A DNA stretch of 64,000 nt from Pterobdella sp. o SKG-2022. Taxonomy: Eukaryota; Annelida; Clitellata; Hirudinida; Piscicolidae. The stretch spans positions 2,376,744-2,440,743 of the forward strand of contig OZ038323.1 in the NCBI GenBank assembly GCA_964035795.1, read 5' to 3'. A model generated the notes under the pieces. That model ran no database searches, was not told where the DNA came from, and saw only the letters and a program-made list of their open reading frames with translations. Every line of letters starts with the position of its first letter. Position 1 is the first letter of the stretch. Shown here in pieces: positions 1 to 13,182 of this stretch. The position numbers and the translations under genes were made by a program.

Positions 1-1893
1 TGACAAAAAGCTCAGCCGAATAGCTAAGAGTCAATCTCTTAAAACACTACTCTTTAAGCTTTGCAATACTTTTCCTTTTAGTTGTTCCCAAAAATTCATA
101 AAAACATTTATGAAAATAAAATTTTGGGTTGAGCTTCATGATTATTTGAATAAAAAGTCAATTATTCAAAGTTATGGACTAAATTTTTCATAGAAGTCTT
201 TTAAAACTTTTGAGCATTAACAAAAAACTGAAATTGAATAGTAAAACTCAAAATTAGAATTTCTAACTTTGAAAGAAATTAATTTCAATTTTTTAATTTT
301 CAAATAAAAGAACAAAAATCGCTCTTAATAATGGTTGACCCAAGTATTACACAGTTTTTATTTCCGTTTCAGTATTTAAAATCGAAAGACTTGGTGGTAT
401 ATTTTTTTAAAATTATTATTTTTGTGAAAAAAACCCAAAAAACGTTCTTACAAAAAAAGTTGAGCAAAAACAGCAAATAAATCATTAAAAAAATTTTTTT
501 GATGAATTTTTTATCACCAATTGCTTTTTTTAATTGCTTTTATAAATTCATTAAATTTTCTAAAAAAACTGAGAAAATTTTTTTTGCTGAAATGCTGTGT
601 GAGCTAAGAACAGAAACCACATAAAAAGTTGTTGAAAAAGACAAATAAGGCAAGTATTAATGAATCACTCAAAGGAGATTTATTACTAAAAATTATCCTT
701 TAAATTATTCAACACTAAACATCAGCTCATTAGCGTTTGCGGTGTTTCTGCTTTTTAGAATTGGTGTGTGCTCTAGGGTTCGGAGGGACTCCAAAAACAG
801 ACAGTTACTGAGAACAAACATACCTGCTGGATGCCTTGAAGATTAAATAACTCTTTTAAGCAATACTTTTCGTTGTACATTTATAAAGTTTTGAAACGAC
901 GAATCATCATTGCAAGTTTTTTTTTGATTGTCAGTTTTAAATTTTTTTGATTTTGACAAATATGAATGATTTTATTGGAAGTAAAATTCATAAAAGTTGA
1001 AAGTCTAAATTTTCAGAACCACAAAAATATTTTTTTTTCGATAGAGGTCACCACAAAAATTTTTTTTGATTACCATTTAAGAACAGCAACAATGGTTCAA
1101 AGAAGTAAAATTTTGAAGTTTCAAATAAAGTTTATGATGCAGTTTAAATGAGTTTAAATATTCTAAATGACTAACAAAACAGTTTGAACTTATAAGTTTG
1201 GCAAAACTTTCAAAATAGTTCACTGTTAATACTAGTATGCAATTAAGCAAGAAGTAAGGATACAAATGTAAGACAGCCTATTGAGCTAAACCAACCAGTG
1301 AGCGTCAACAAACTATTTAAATGTGAATGAATTCGAAAAGTTTGAAAAGCAAAACATTTAAAACAGAAGACAAAAGTTTGAATTCACACAACATCCAAAC
1401 GTTTTCAGACCGAATAAACAATTATTTGAAATTGAAAACCTTCAAGCCTTAACAACTTTTTTGTCCCATCAAGTGTTATTTACATATTGCTCTTTAAATC
1501 TAACCCATACTTAAAAGCATTAAAAACAAAAATTCTGAAGCGTTTAATGAACAAATGAATATAAGCATTTTTTATTCTTTATGCCAGCAATAAAGACTGC
1601 CTCTTGGTCTACGCAGTTATGAACAAATGGCAAAATGCATCGTACATTTACTCATGTCAAAATTATGTTCATGAACATATAATATATTTCGTTATTGACT
1701 ATGAACTAACTACAAATTTAAAAAGAATTTTTGAAAATATTTTCTGAGACATTCCTAGTTAGATATTCGTAGCCGACTATGAATACTTTGAACTCGGTAA
1801 ATGAAAAACATAAGGTTGAGTAAAAAAAACTTCAATATTTCTATTTTATCTACTAGATGGTGATAATATTTCATCACAATGATTGAGTGGGTT
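1..1893. other. AT-rich intergenic DNA, no gene seen
   Basis: This stretch is dominated by A/T homopolymer runs. The longest open frames are about 60 codons and have the composition expected of random AT-rich DNA. No splice-bounded exon, RNA gene or transposon protein motif was recognised. It lies downstream of the minus-strand claudin-like gene and probably holds its 3' UTR next to position 1893. Confidence 0.5.
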
Positions 1894-4800
1894 TTAGTTG
1901 AATGGAAGCAGTTGTTGATGTTGAAGTGAGCTGGATGGTTGTTGAGGTGGTAGTTGTAGTGGTTGTTGGGGTAGAGAAGTTTTTTGCGTGTTTAGTTGTT
2001 GCTGTAAAAAGGCCAAATGAACTGGATTGCTGGAAGCACTGGCGTTTGGTGAAGTTATTAGGTTGAGAAGTTGTTGATGTTGGTGTTGTTGTAAATGTTG
2101 TAATTGTAGCTGCTGTAGATTTAATTGGTCCTGTAGTTGTTGTTGTTGCATTATGAGCTGTTGTTGTTGGTTGAGTTGTTGTTGCTGCAGTAGAGATTGT
2201 TGTTGCTGATTGAATTGCTGAGAGTTTCTAACATCCTTCACAGCTCGTCTGTTGTTCACTTTCTTCACTTTGAAGTTTACACAGCCCTTTACCACATCAT
2301 CCAGACACATACACAACCAAGCCACCAATAAGAAAGCTGTGGAGAGAGACATGGCGTAGTACCCATAACCTACATTCTCCACGCTGTATTCTCCTAAAAA
2401 GACACTTGAGTTTGTGGGACCGAAAACGGGGTGGTATGGGGGAGGTGTAGGTGATCCTTTGGAGAAGTATGCTCGCTGTTTGGTTTTCCTGGCTGGAATG
2501 AAAATATTTTGAGCTTTTTCGAATAATAGTTTTTGTATGAAACATTTTTTTGCGAGAAAATATGTTTTTTAGTTTTTTCAATGTTAGGCATACGTTTTGA
2601 CGTTTTAGATGTGTTTTTGAGGCCTATAATTCTGCCTGACGTTGAGTCTGTAAAATCAATCAGTTTTTTTTGGCAAGAAAATTTGTTATAAATTATTTAT
2701 TGAAGCTCAAAATTTTTCTTTAAATAATTTTTATAAAAATATATTTATTGAAATGTGGTTTTTAATTTTTATGATAAATACCCTGGGAACGTTTCGATTG
2801 ATGTTAGATGCATACTTGTGTTTTTAAAGATAGCGGTAACTTCAGACAGATCGTATAAGCTTGTTTGTTGTTTTTGAGGAAAGGTTGAAGAGAGGATGGT
2901 GGGAGGGGTAGAAAAAGATGGGGGAATTAATTGTTTTTGGGGTTTGAGTGCTTCTTCTGCAAACTTGATGTAACAGAGTAAAGCTATCACAGAGCATATC
3001 CCTGCAAACATAATTGCAAGTTAGACGTTTGAAAAAAATTGTCAGCAATTTCGATCTATTTTATCAATTTTTGATAAAATTGAAGAAAAATTTTGAAAAA
3101 TATAAGCGGCATTTTATTTGTACATAATTCAATTGATATTTTGTTGACCCCGTACCACATAGTAGATGTATTTCCCCGGCAGAATGGTAGTAATAGATTT
3201 TTTTGGTTAGATTCGAAGCAAAAAATCCCATCATAATGAGGATAAGAGAAATAAAATCGAAAAAAATGGGGAAAGAAGTGAGGCAAATCATTGATATTCG
3301 AGGTCCTGTTCGTGATGGGATTTCAAAATTAAATAAACATATTAAATTATTTTATTTTTTGAAAATTTTTGTTACCGTTGAATTCGATATGTTGATAAGA
3401 GCAGTTAGGTAGGCGGGAAGAGCATATCATCCACAACCCGAACCGTGACTTGCCGAGTTTTGTATGCTCTAGAGGATTCAAGATTACTTTAAACAACTAT
3501 TGATTTTACAGCTTATTTTTTGAACACATCACCTCTGTCTACTGTCCAGTGAGCAGAAACAAAAGAACTCGTCATGAGAAGGAAAGCCAAGAGGGACAAA
3601 ATGAAGCCGACTAATCTGCATCTTTTGAAGGTTCTGTGCTCCCAGTATGCCGTCAACACCTTGCAGATATTGTTACAATTGGATGTCGTATAAAGAGGCG
3701 TTCGTTTTATGGCGATTAGAAATTAATATTTATTCAATTTGAACGGCAAAAATTTTTCAGAATTTCCAAACCATTTTTTTAGATGAAATGTTAAATATAT
3801 CTTTTTTTTGCACTGTAAATTGAGTTAAAAAAACTAAAGAGTGTTTTATTAGAGCAATTCGAGTGATGAATTGCTTTTAAAAAGCTAATAAACTCACTCA
3901 AGAATAATTTCGTAAGAGAATTTCAGTTTTCAAAGTTTTTGCTAATCCAAATATTTACATAAATACACCGGAAAAAATTATCTGAATACTTTTTACTTTT
4001 ATTTTATTATGATTCTCATTTATAAGTCAGCATTTCTCACAATTTTCTTCAAATTTATTTTAGTTTAACAAGAAAATTTTCTGTCGAAATTAATTTGCTT
4101 TTGATCGCCATGAAATGACTTTTGGAACGTTAAGGTTTTCTTGAATTTCTAAAGAACCATTAAAGTTTTTAATTTTAATTACTATGTTAGAGTCTTCAGA
4201 GGAATATTCAAAGAGAGCCAGGTGTTTATTGAGAATGCATGTTAGTCTCTTGATTTATGGAAGACTTTCTTATAGGTCACAATTTGCATTTTTGCAGCTT
4301 AGGTTTGGGCCATTTTTCTAAAATGCTCATTCAATACAATGTTCAGAACGGGAGTACATTAATCTTTTATGGCGATTTTAATTTCAAGCGTAAAAAATTT
4401 ATGAAAAATTGAAATAAAATCTCACCTTCCACTGGCTTGCTGTTAGTTTTTCATCGACACCTTCATTCAACTGTTAAAAAATTCATGAGTCGCAAGTTTC
4501 AATGAAATAAAGCGTATTAGAAGCGTGTTTTGAGTTGTATTTTAAAAATTCAATCCCAATTTTATATATTCACCCTGATTGCCAATTTTTATATATTAAA
4601 TTTTTTCAATTTTCGTAAATCAGTTAAGTTCATTCAAATGGTCATCTCTCTCTCACTTAACTATGAACAGAAGTTTGTTTATTGCAGATCTACTTGCTTC
4701 AAAAGTCAAGAACGTTTCCAATTAACAAAACCATTGATTAGCATGCAAAATCAATTTAGATCATTATCAATGCACAAAATCTTTACTTCAAAAATACATT

Positions 4801-5550
4801 TCTAATATGTGTAAAAATCTTTTTTGCATTCTTAAGCCATCAATTCTCCTTGCAACTTCACTGTACATGCTCAGCCGAACATTCCTTAGAGGAATAAGCT
4901 AAAAAGACTTTCTTATATTATTTTTATATCATTTTCTAAAAAGTTTATTCAGCAAAATTCATATTCAACCTGGAAGTTTTTTCTTCTATTTTTTTGGTTC
5001 TTTTTAAAATATAAGATTTTAAAGCCTTTTGCGTCTTTCTTATTTGCAGTATTTTTTCAATTAAAATCATAATTCCCATCCAACTTAAATTTTTTTTTGC
5101 TTTTTTTTACATTTTCATTTTTAAGCTATTTCTAAATTTAATTCGAAAAATATCAACGCTAAGTTTTTGCATCTCTTCTAGTGTCATGCCTTCAGCAGGA
5201 TGTATGGCTCTTTTTTTTCGATTTTTTTTATTTTTCAGAAATTCATCATTTATTAATAAAGACAGGCCTTATATTACGAGCAGCACAAAAGATGTCATAA
5301 GAGCATTCCCGATAAGCACAGCTTCACACAAGTCTCATAGCATTGTTTGTTCTTTTAAAGCCATTCATCAAACATATTAGAAAAGATAAACTCGAACTAT
5401 ACAAGAAAAACCATACATACACGCATACATATATAAACTTATACAAACCTTTTTGTTTTTGTTTTTTCTAGCCGCAGCAAGAGCAGCCTCTGCTACTGAT
5501 GTAGGTGCAGGAATTCTGTCACTGGCTGACTGCATCGATGAACCGAACAT
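1894..5550 (-). CDS. Claudin/PMP22-like four-helix membrane protein with Gln-rich C-terminal tail
   Basis: Seven exons join in phase: 5550-5449, 4470-4426, 3659-3533, 3468-3376, 3305-3156, 3001-2816 and 2492-1894, giving about 433 residues. Seen: a cytosolic N-terminus; helix 1 (RLVGFILSLLAFLLMTSSFV), which ends at a Trp; a first extracellular loop with the claudin-superfamily signature GLWMICSSRLPNC (pattern GLWxxC...C); two adjacent hydrophobic segments (ISMICLTSFPIFFDF..., then GICSVIALLCYIKF); a loop of about 70 residues; and helix 4 (YYAMSLSTAFLLVAWLCMCL). A cytosolic tail of about 130 residues follows, largely Gln with some Leu and His. Known of the family: claudin, PMP22, CACNG and clarin proteins share this four-helix plan and act at cell junctions or as channel subunits. 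Which subfamily this is cannot be decided by eye. The start is the first ATG of exon 1; an upstream 5' UTR exon is possible. The second loop and the poly-Gln tail are unusually long for claudins. Confidence 0.72.
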
Positions 5551-8324
5551 CTCCTATATTAAAGTATTTAAATACAAGTATCTAAAGGCTGGCAAATTTT
5601 GAAGTTATTCACCTAAAAATCAGATATAGACATGAAATGTGCGATTCTATTCATCTTATGTATTATCTTGAAAATCTCTCGACATAAAATTGTTTCAAGT
5701 GAGGAAATTATTGCCTTTTTTTTTGATCTTGAATGATTAATATCAAGGTCAATAAATTATTTCATTCATTTGATAATATCTCTACTTCATACCGTCCCAT
5801 CTAGAAATTAATCTTTAGGTTTGTTTCTCATTCCGTCAGAAACATGCCAAGGTTTTCCATAAAATACCCTTCTTTTTGGATTTATGTTTTTGAATGAAAC
5901 TAAATTTTATCAAACTTTCCACACACGAGTATTTCAGTTACTTTATTTTATAAAAAACGACTACGCATAGAAATATTTGACTATATTATTGTTCAAATAA
6001 TCCAATTGTTCACCTTTTCACCAATCCAATTGAATTAAAAAAATTTTATTTTTGCATACAACTCAAGAAATTTTTTTTGTTGGAAATTTTTCATTTTCCA
6101 AATTATTGCTTCTATCTTTCACATCCAACCTCCTAATATTGCGTCGATTTCATTTGCGACAAAAGGATAATGAAAGTTTCTTTGTATGCTTCCAAGTACG
6201 TTTCTTTGCGTTTTTGCTTGAATTTCTGTAATTTAATGTAAAATAAAAAAAAAGCTTCAATTAGGCTTCAATGGAAAACGAATTTAAAAAATGAATAATT
6301 TTTTCAGTGATGATTTCCATTTTTATGTTTGTTTGGAGGTTATTTCTTTGGACTCATCACTTGCAAATAAATACAAGAAACAATGTACTGGGATAAAAGA
6401 AACAATAAAAAAGATCTGGCACAGGAAGTGAGTTTGTGTAATCAGCATCGAGACATAATTGAGGAGATGTGTAACACAAGCAATCACCGATATGCAATGA
6501 TTGCCTAGAATTTCTGGTCATAGTTATCTTAAATGTATGAAAAAGAGTATGTGAATGGGTGAAAGAATCCATGCATAATGAATGAATGTATGAATATATT
6601 AATGAATGGATGGATGGGTTAACGAATGGATAGATGGGTGAACGAATGGATAGGTTAATGAATGGATGGATGAAGGAATGAATGGATGGATGAAGGAATG
6701 AATGAATGGGTGATGTGTGACGTTGAGAAATGGAGTGCAAATGTAGCTAAGTGCACAAAAGATTCGTGTATGTATGCGTGCATGCAAGGGGATTGCTGAG
6801 TCGGAATGCATGAAGAATGCTTCAAATCTGAAGTATTTATAAAAAATTAACTCTGATGGAATAAAATTTTGAACTAAAAAAAGAAAATTAATAGGAACTA
6901 ATAGATTCATTTTCAAACTATATTGCAAACCACTAAATGAAAAGCGGTTTTGGTCAATAAGAGGGTATAAATCAGAAACATGATGATAAAACATACTTGC
7001 AAGTTGAAAGGAAGCTTGACTTCCAGATTAATAAATTATATTTTTTCTGAAATAGCAAGTTTTATTTAAAATAATGGGTTTTGACTGTAACTCTAATTAG
7101 AAAATGGCGGTGAATAATGATTGAAAATGTTGTCTAGAGGTGGAAATGATGGAAAAACTGGCACTAAAACTTTGAAGAACTATATGAGATTCAACATAAA
7201 GAAACAATCCTTGAAATTTTCATGAATTCACATGAGAAAAATGAGTTCCAAATCTCCAAACTCTTCATTTGAAACTAAAATTAGTTTTTAAAATTAATCG
7301 AAAGCTTTTTTTAGAATATAAAGATATTCCTAAATTAAAAAAATTTTCAAGGGTTCAAAGAAGCATTCAAATCACGTTTTGAATATTTTCTAAAAAAAAA
7401 ATCAGTTTAAAAGCATTGAAAGAATGTTTAAAATGAGAGTTTAATTAAAAATACAGCCATAAACCACGCTAAGATTTTAAAGCAAGCACAAGTACGAACA
7501 AATAAACTATATGAAGTTTAAAATTTTTCCTCATACACCATGGCGTATTCCTACACACTTTTGAAAACTTTTCAAAGTACTGTAGCATTTATAAATTAGA
7601 TTCAGTTGATATTTTAAAACGTTCTTTGCAACTTTTGCAAGTATTTGTGACGCGACACATTTTGCAACTATGAAATTCGTTTTTATTGCTCTCTCAACAT
7701 TTAAATTTGACAAGTTGCCAGTTCTAAGTGATTAATTGTGTTTTTGAACTACTACAAATCGTTGAATTTGTGTAACTTTAGTTTTAATGGCGGCCTTCGC
7801 ATAAAGCCCAGACTTTACGGCCTGGTAGCAGCAATTCGTTTCAATTTAGATTTTATTTTTTTTTTGTGGAAAGAAATTGATTTTCAGAATTTCGCATTCT
7901 AATTTATTGTTTGCTGAAAAAAGAATTTGATGCACGCATTTAGCCAGAGAAATTGAAGGAACATAAAGTATTAGATAGTTTAATATTTGCTTGAAAGATA
8001 TGGGTTGTTGAATAAAGCTTCCAATTTTCAAAAGTATATCATTTAATTTTTTAAATAAAAAACTATATTGGAAAAGTGTAATTTCGTTCAGTATTGGCAT
8101 AGACCTCCTATAGACTAAATGTTGATCTTATCTCGACACATCAATTCCATCCTACCCTCACATCACAAATGCACATTCCACAACACACTCACTAGGTACT
8201 TCACCAAATTATATCAAGATCAGATGAAATGTTATTATATTTCCCTTTCAAAACTTTTCGAGTGTTTTTATTTTAGACATTTCAGTTTTGAATTAACTTA
8301 AAATATTTCATTTTGAAAGTTTCA
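5551..8324. other. Intergenic DNA with a tetranucleotide satellite
   Basis: No coding exon was recognised between the claudin-like gene and the Asn-rich gene. The only structured feature is the GGAT/GAAT repeat at about 6556-6716. A short GC-richer patch at about 7785-7840 stands out from its AT-rich surroundings but gives no convincing exon or RNA. Confidence 0.45.
6556..6716. repeat. Degenerate GAATGGAT/GGAT microsatellite
   Basis: Tandem variants of GAATGGATGGAT, GAACGAATGGAT and GAAGGAATGAAT run for about 160 bases. Read on the minus strand they give a spurious His/Ile/Pro/Ser-rich open frame. The repeat explains that frame fully, so it is not called as a gene. Confidence 0.85.
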
Positions 8325-10434
8325 CTAAACCTCTTCATCAGCTCCGAGCTGGCCTGTCCACGCCTGCATGGGGGACTCAACTCCCTGCAGATGAACATTT
8401 TTCAACTCTGGAGACACAAACCTGTTGTCAAATAAATGCAAGATTCATATCGGGTACACATTCAAAAGCATTCAAAGGAGCAAACAAGCATGTTATTTCA
8501 GTAATGACAGAAAAACATGTTTGTTTTAAACGATCGGTATGAAAAGATTGAATGTTAGCGGTACCTAATGCTTTCTTGTCGAGCTTTTCTGACAGGAGAT
8601 GACAGTCTCGTGTTTTTCATTAATACATGCCTGGATTGAGTGTTCCATAGTTGTTCACGTAATTAATAAATGAGTTTTTTTTTTTATTTCGAAAAAAATA
8701 TTGTTTTATAACTAAGCTGGAGTGAAGTTTTGAAGGTTTATTTGTTTGTGGTGTGATCACCTCTGTTCCATCATTTGGATCTTCTTCTTGAATGATGCTC
8801 TTCTTTCATGGGACCATCGCAACCAGGCAGATTGTGGCTTGCTCTCTGCAAACATTTATAATTGCATAAATTTAATGCGGGGTAAATACTCAATATGTGG
8901 CATCATCAAAAAGGTATAAAGTTTCAATATTGGGATATCGTTTAATGTCACGCCTTGAAAAGATGTTTTGAATTCATGTATATGAGAATAAAGTTGCGAT
9001 TCTCAATAGTTTAGCTTCATCACTAGACTCTAGTTAAACCTTTAAGAACGATAAGTTTACTTGGCATGTGTGTGCAAAAAACTCTGAACATTATTCAAAA
9101 GTCGTACAAAGCTTTCCGTCTCATGAAAGCTCTGTACAGTTTTTCATAAATCTTTAGTTTTTTTGGTACATTTTTTCTCGCCTAATCCAACTGCATATAG
9201 TATAATATGAACTTCAAAAGGTATATTAAATTATCAATGCTGAACCTCGGAATTTCAGTTATTTATCTCGGTGCTCAATTTTTTAAAAACTTAAAGGGCA
9301 ATTTGAATTTAACAGACCAGACTCGGTAACAAAGAGTTCCGATTCGTTTGTTGAGTCGCTATTTGTGGGTTTCTTTGCTGTTTGTCTGTCTGTGTTATCA
9401 GATGTCTTGAAATTTTGCTGTAGAAGCTTATATCTTTGATTTGTTTTGCTGTTATTGTTGATACTGTTATTATTGTTTGTGTTGTTGGTGGTGGTAGTAT
9501 TATTTGCGTTTATGACATTGCTGTTCAAATCAAGAATGTTTGCATTGGTGGTTGTGAAAACGTTGCTGAAGACCTGATAAGTGTTCGTAGATTGATTGTC
9601 ACCTTGCTGAAAATTTTGGATTTTTTTTTCGTAATTGTTCGATTTGGTATTCAGAATGTTTTGCTGTGTATTGTCTGTTGCGTTTATAAACTCTGTTTCA
9701 AGAATTTTTTTTTCATTATCCCCGTTATTGTTCAAAAGGAATTCACTGTATAAATTTTTGTCGGAGTATACGCTGTTTTTATCGATACTGGCGTTGTTTT
9801 TGTTGATAAGATAATTGTTGAAATTTCCGTATGAGCTGCTACCATTATTAAAGTTATTATTGTTATTATTGAAGTTATTATTGTTGTTATTGAAGTTATT
9901 ATTGTTGTTATTGAAGTTATTGTTGCTATTATCAAAGTTATTATTGTTGTTATTAAACCCGTTATTATTATTAACTTTGTTATACTTATTAAAGTTATTG
10001 CTAATAAAATTATCGTAAACTTGTTTGTTATTATCAATATAACTCGAATAATAACTTTTTTCAGCGAAATTATTATTTGGATTGACGTTATTATTGTTAT
10101 TATTATTGATGTTATTCTTATTATTGTTATTATTGTCAACTATGTAGTTAGAAGGGACATTAAAGTCAGTATTGAGATGTGGCTTATAGACTATAAAAGG
10201 CTCAAGAGAGGCATTCATGCTAGCCAAGTCATCATTATTGTTATTATTATTGTTATTATTGTTGTTATTATTATTTTTGTTGTTCTCACTACTGACGTCT
10301 CTGTTGTTGTCGCAGATGATGTTGTTGTTGTTGTTGTTGTTGATGTCGATATAGATGTGGTCAGCTGTGTTTCTGTTCATATTCTCCATGCAAATTTGCT
10401 CTAAGTTGCTTGTGGCATCTTTTGTACTTTTCAT
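8325..10434 (-). CDS. Asn-rich protein with a short basic C-terminal segment (unknown family)
   Basis: Proposed exons are 10434-9318, 8845-8761 and 8421-8325, about 432 residues, all in phase. Exon 1 is an open frame starting MKSTKDATSNLEQ and dominated by Asn runs coded by mixed AAT and AAC codons. Exon 2 encodes SKPQSAWLRWSHERRASF followed by basic residues; exon 3 ends in GQLGADEEV and TAG. Exons 2 and 3 have sharp AG/GT borders (TTTGCAG acceptor, GTGATC donor) and ordinary protein composition, so they look real. Joining exon 1 to exon 2 rests on a weak GTCTGT donor at 9317 and is an inference; without it exon 1 ends at 9283. RRASF fits a protein kinase A site pattern, and the C-terminal EEV could be a class III PDZ ligand. 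I do not recognise the family. Either the low-complexity exon or the C-terminal exons could belong to a different transcript. Confidence 0.5.
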
Positions 10435-12104
10435 GCTATCTATTATTTCTATATATTATAATTTTTGATGTCTCTGAGCCAATTAGATTGTACCATTGAT
10501 GGCATCCAAAAAGATTAATGCCTGTTGCAACTTATTTACAGTCCCAAACAATATTTGAAAATTTTTCTCCAACATTTCACCATCATTTATGCTATATAGG
10601 GGACTTTTTTCATTTTTTAATTCGATTTTCAGCCATTTTTCGTATCAATTTTGAATAATTTAGCATGCAAAAAGCTACTCTCCTACTAACTTTGTTTTTT
10701 TTTCTTTTGCATCATTTTTTCCTTTGTATATCTTGCCGTGGACTTTTTAATATTTTATCGTATTTTTATTCAATTTTAATGTACATTCTTTGATATTGTA
10801 CTTTCCCTTTATTGCATCTCTTTTCTGCATACCCTTGTGATTGGTGGATGGAAAACTGGAGCAACCTTCAACAGTAACAAACTGAATCTATGGCAAAGTA
10901 TAAGCAGTTAATCTATATGGACGGGGGTCAAAAAAATTCTCTGAGCAAAACATCCAACAACCAAATTATTGCCAGCCTAAAAAAATTTTCAACGTTCAAA
11001 TTTTCACCATCAAGTTGAAAAAATTGATTAAATAAGCATTAAGATTTGTGAAAAGATAGTTTGTCGAAGAGAGGCGACGAGATTTCCATTTTATATAACA
11101 TGCATCCAAGTACACTACATAGTCCTAGGTACAAACAAGATCCAATTAATTCATTATAATTCGTTTAGCATTTAATAACAATTTTCATTATTTTTGGTAT
11201 ATATTATATAAATTCATTTTTTTATTGAACAAATTTTGAAGCATCTTTGAAAGAAAATCAAACTAAAGATTAAATTTGGCCTAATTACTTCTCCGATTCT
11301 TATGTACAAACTCCTTTTCAATCAATACAACGCACATAAACTCATCTATAGTACACGTATCACACACAGACTCACATAAACAGACAACCCGTATACACAT
11401 TCTGTAAATAAAAAATCTTTATACGTGCGAATACAGGTGGATTTTGATAATAAAATATCTTTCAATTTGAGCGTTGTAGTGCATGTAGCATGACTTGGAA
11501 AGAATTTTATTCCCTAATGATTTTGTGATTGGAACCATTCAAGGAGTCACTACACATACCTCCATACAAACACATATGCAAACACACACACAGATCACAT
11601 AAATCAAAAATACACAAACATACATGCATGTTATTGAAACGACAGTATGTTCAGGTGTAAGATTGGTTTCTGTTGTATTCAATCGTTTAGAAAGGCAACT
11701 CTTTAATGATTTCTTGGATATAAAGACTGATCAAATTGAGAATTTTTTTCTGATAGGCAGTTATAAGGTTTCCTGGGAATCACAATGAAGCACCTCAAAA
11801 CTATTGAAGATCTGAGTTTTTATAAAAGATTTTAAGCTTTGACTATAGAAACTTCAAAAAGATAGATCGAAATCTCAAGCATAATTTATCGTCCGCTTAA
11901 GAAACGTTTGAAAACCGGGTGATTTTTTGGTTATATTAAACTTTTCTTTTCAACAAACGGTTTTTTTCACGTTTGGTGTTATTCTATTTGTTATGTAGAT
12001 TTTAAAGGGTTTTGACAACATTTTCTTAAAAATGTGAATTTTCTCATTATTGGCAGTTTTCACCATAAAATATACTTATGTATTTTTCTTTTTTTTTCTT
12101 TTAG
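10435..12104. other. AT-rich DNA, nothing recognised
   Basis: No exon with convincing borders, RNA gene or transposon motif was found. It may contain 5' UTR or promoter of the Asn-rich gene next to 10434. Confidence 0.4.
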
Positions 12105-12490
12105 ATTTAATTATAATTCTTCTCCCTTCCTCGACTTTCTTCTCAATCATCATCATCACCTGCACACGACAACCCTGCTATCGATTCAACGCAACAGCCC
12201 CTCTCATAACTATCTCTATTTTATATCATTTTTCTTATACTTTTTATAATCATGTGAGTTTTTATTGAAGTTTTCACACACGCTTGTGTCGAATGACGGT
12301 CATTTTAGTTTGGTTTTATTAATGAAAAGGTTTTATAGTTAATTATAATTTACGAATAATTTTTGAAAGGTCATTAAAAAGCGTTAAGAATCAAAATTTC
12401 TTTTCAACAAAAATATGTCTCAAGAGAGCAAAACCTGATGCTGAAGTTGAAGATCCCAAGAACACAACTCACAACAATGGGTCACCTTAG
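12105..12490 (+). CDS. Candidate 3' exon pair of an unidentified membrane protein
   Basis: A tract with a good polypyrimidine acceptor (TTTCTTTTAG at 12104) opens a phase-0 exon, 12105-12253. It encodes a hydrophobic segment (IIILLPSSTFFSIIII) and ends at a strong GTGAGT donor. A following piece, 12425-12490, encodes RAKPDAEVEDPKNTTHNNGSP and a stop. The phases agree, but the second acceptor is poor and no upstream exons were found. It could equally be chance open frames in pyrimidine-rich DNA. Confidence 0.2.
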
Positions 12491-13182
12491 TAGTATGTTC
12501 CACCCAATATCATTCTTTTCTCTCCACAACACATGTTACGTTTTCAATTAAAAGTTTTCATTTCTTTCATAAATCATATAGGAAATATAGGAAATTTTTA
12601 TGTTCAAAATATATTCACACCACCTATCGTGTAAGTTAGAAGTTTAAAATAATGTATTAAATATTTTACGATAGAAGCATACTTTTTGAACAAAACAACT
12701 TTTATTTGAATCTTTGTTTCAAGACATTTTAGTTAATCAAAATTTAAACTATTTTAAACTTTTATATGAAGTTGAATTGTTGCCACATCTGTGAAATCTA
12801 TTGAAGTGTCTTTTTTAAAAATGCACCTTATGATTGTTGAAAAGCATTCGATTAAATATTCAGTTGTTAAGATTCCAAACATGAAGTTCAAGCATAAAAA
12901 TTATTGCATGAGAGTTGCGCCTCAAAATAACAAAAATAAACTCATGTGATCAATTTTTTTCATTCATCTTTTTTTTTGTTTAGGTTTTATTGATTACTTC
13001 TTTGAAATTTTAGACGTTTCTGAAACTAAATGAACAATTTGCATAACAAAAAAACAAATAAAATTTTATTCAGTAGAAAAATGTTTTTACGCACAAGAAT
13101 TGAAAAGCTTTAACCTATATAAGCCATACTAGTTTTGTGTGCAAGAATAAAGCATTCTACTGCACATGAAAGTTCATAAAAT

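Noticed and set aside
6357..6994. Two overlapping minus-strand frames rich in His, Ser, Ile and Pro
   Set aside because: They are translations of the GGAT/GAAT microsatellite and change frame with it.
7785..7840. GC-richer patch that could be a small RNA or exon
   Set aside because: No cloverleaf, no control boxes and only about 15 codons open on the minus strand.
9815..10404. Plus-strand hydrophobic Leu/Ile/Val frames resembling membrane proteins
   Set aside because: They are the complement of the Asn codon repeats of the minus-strand gene.
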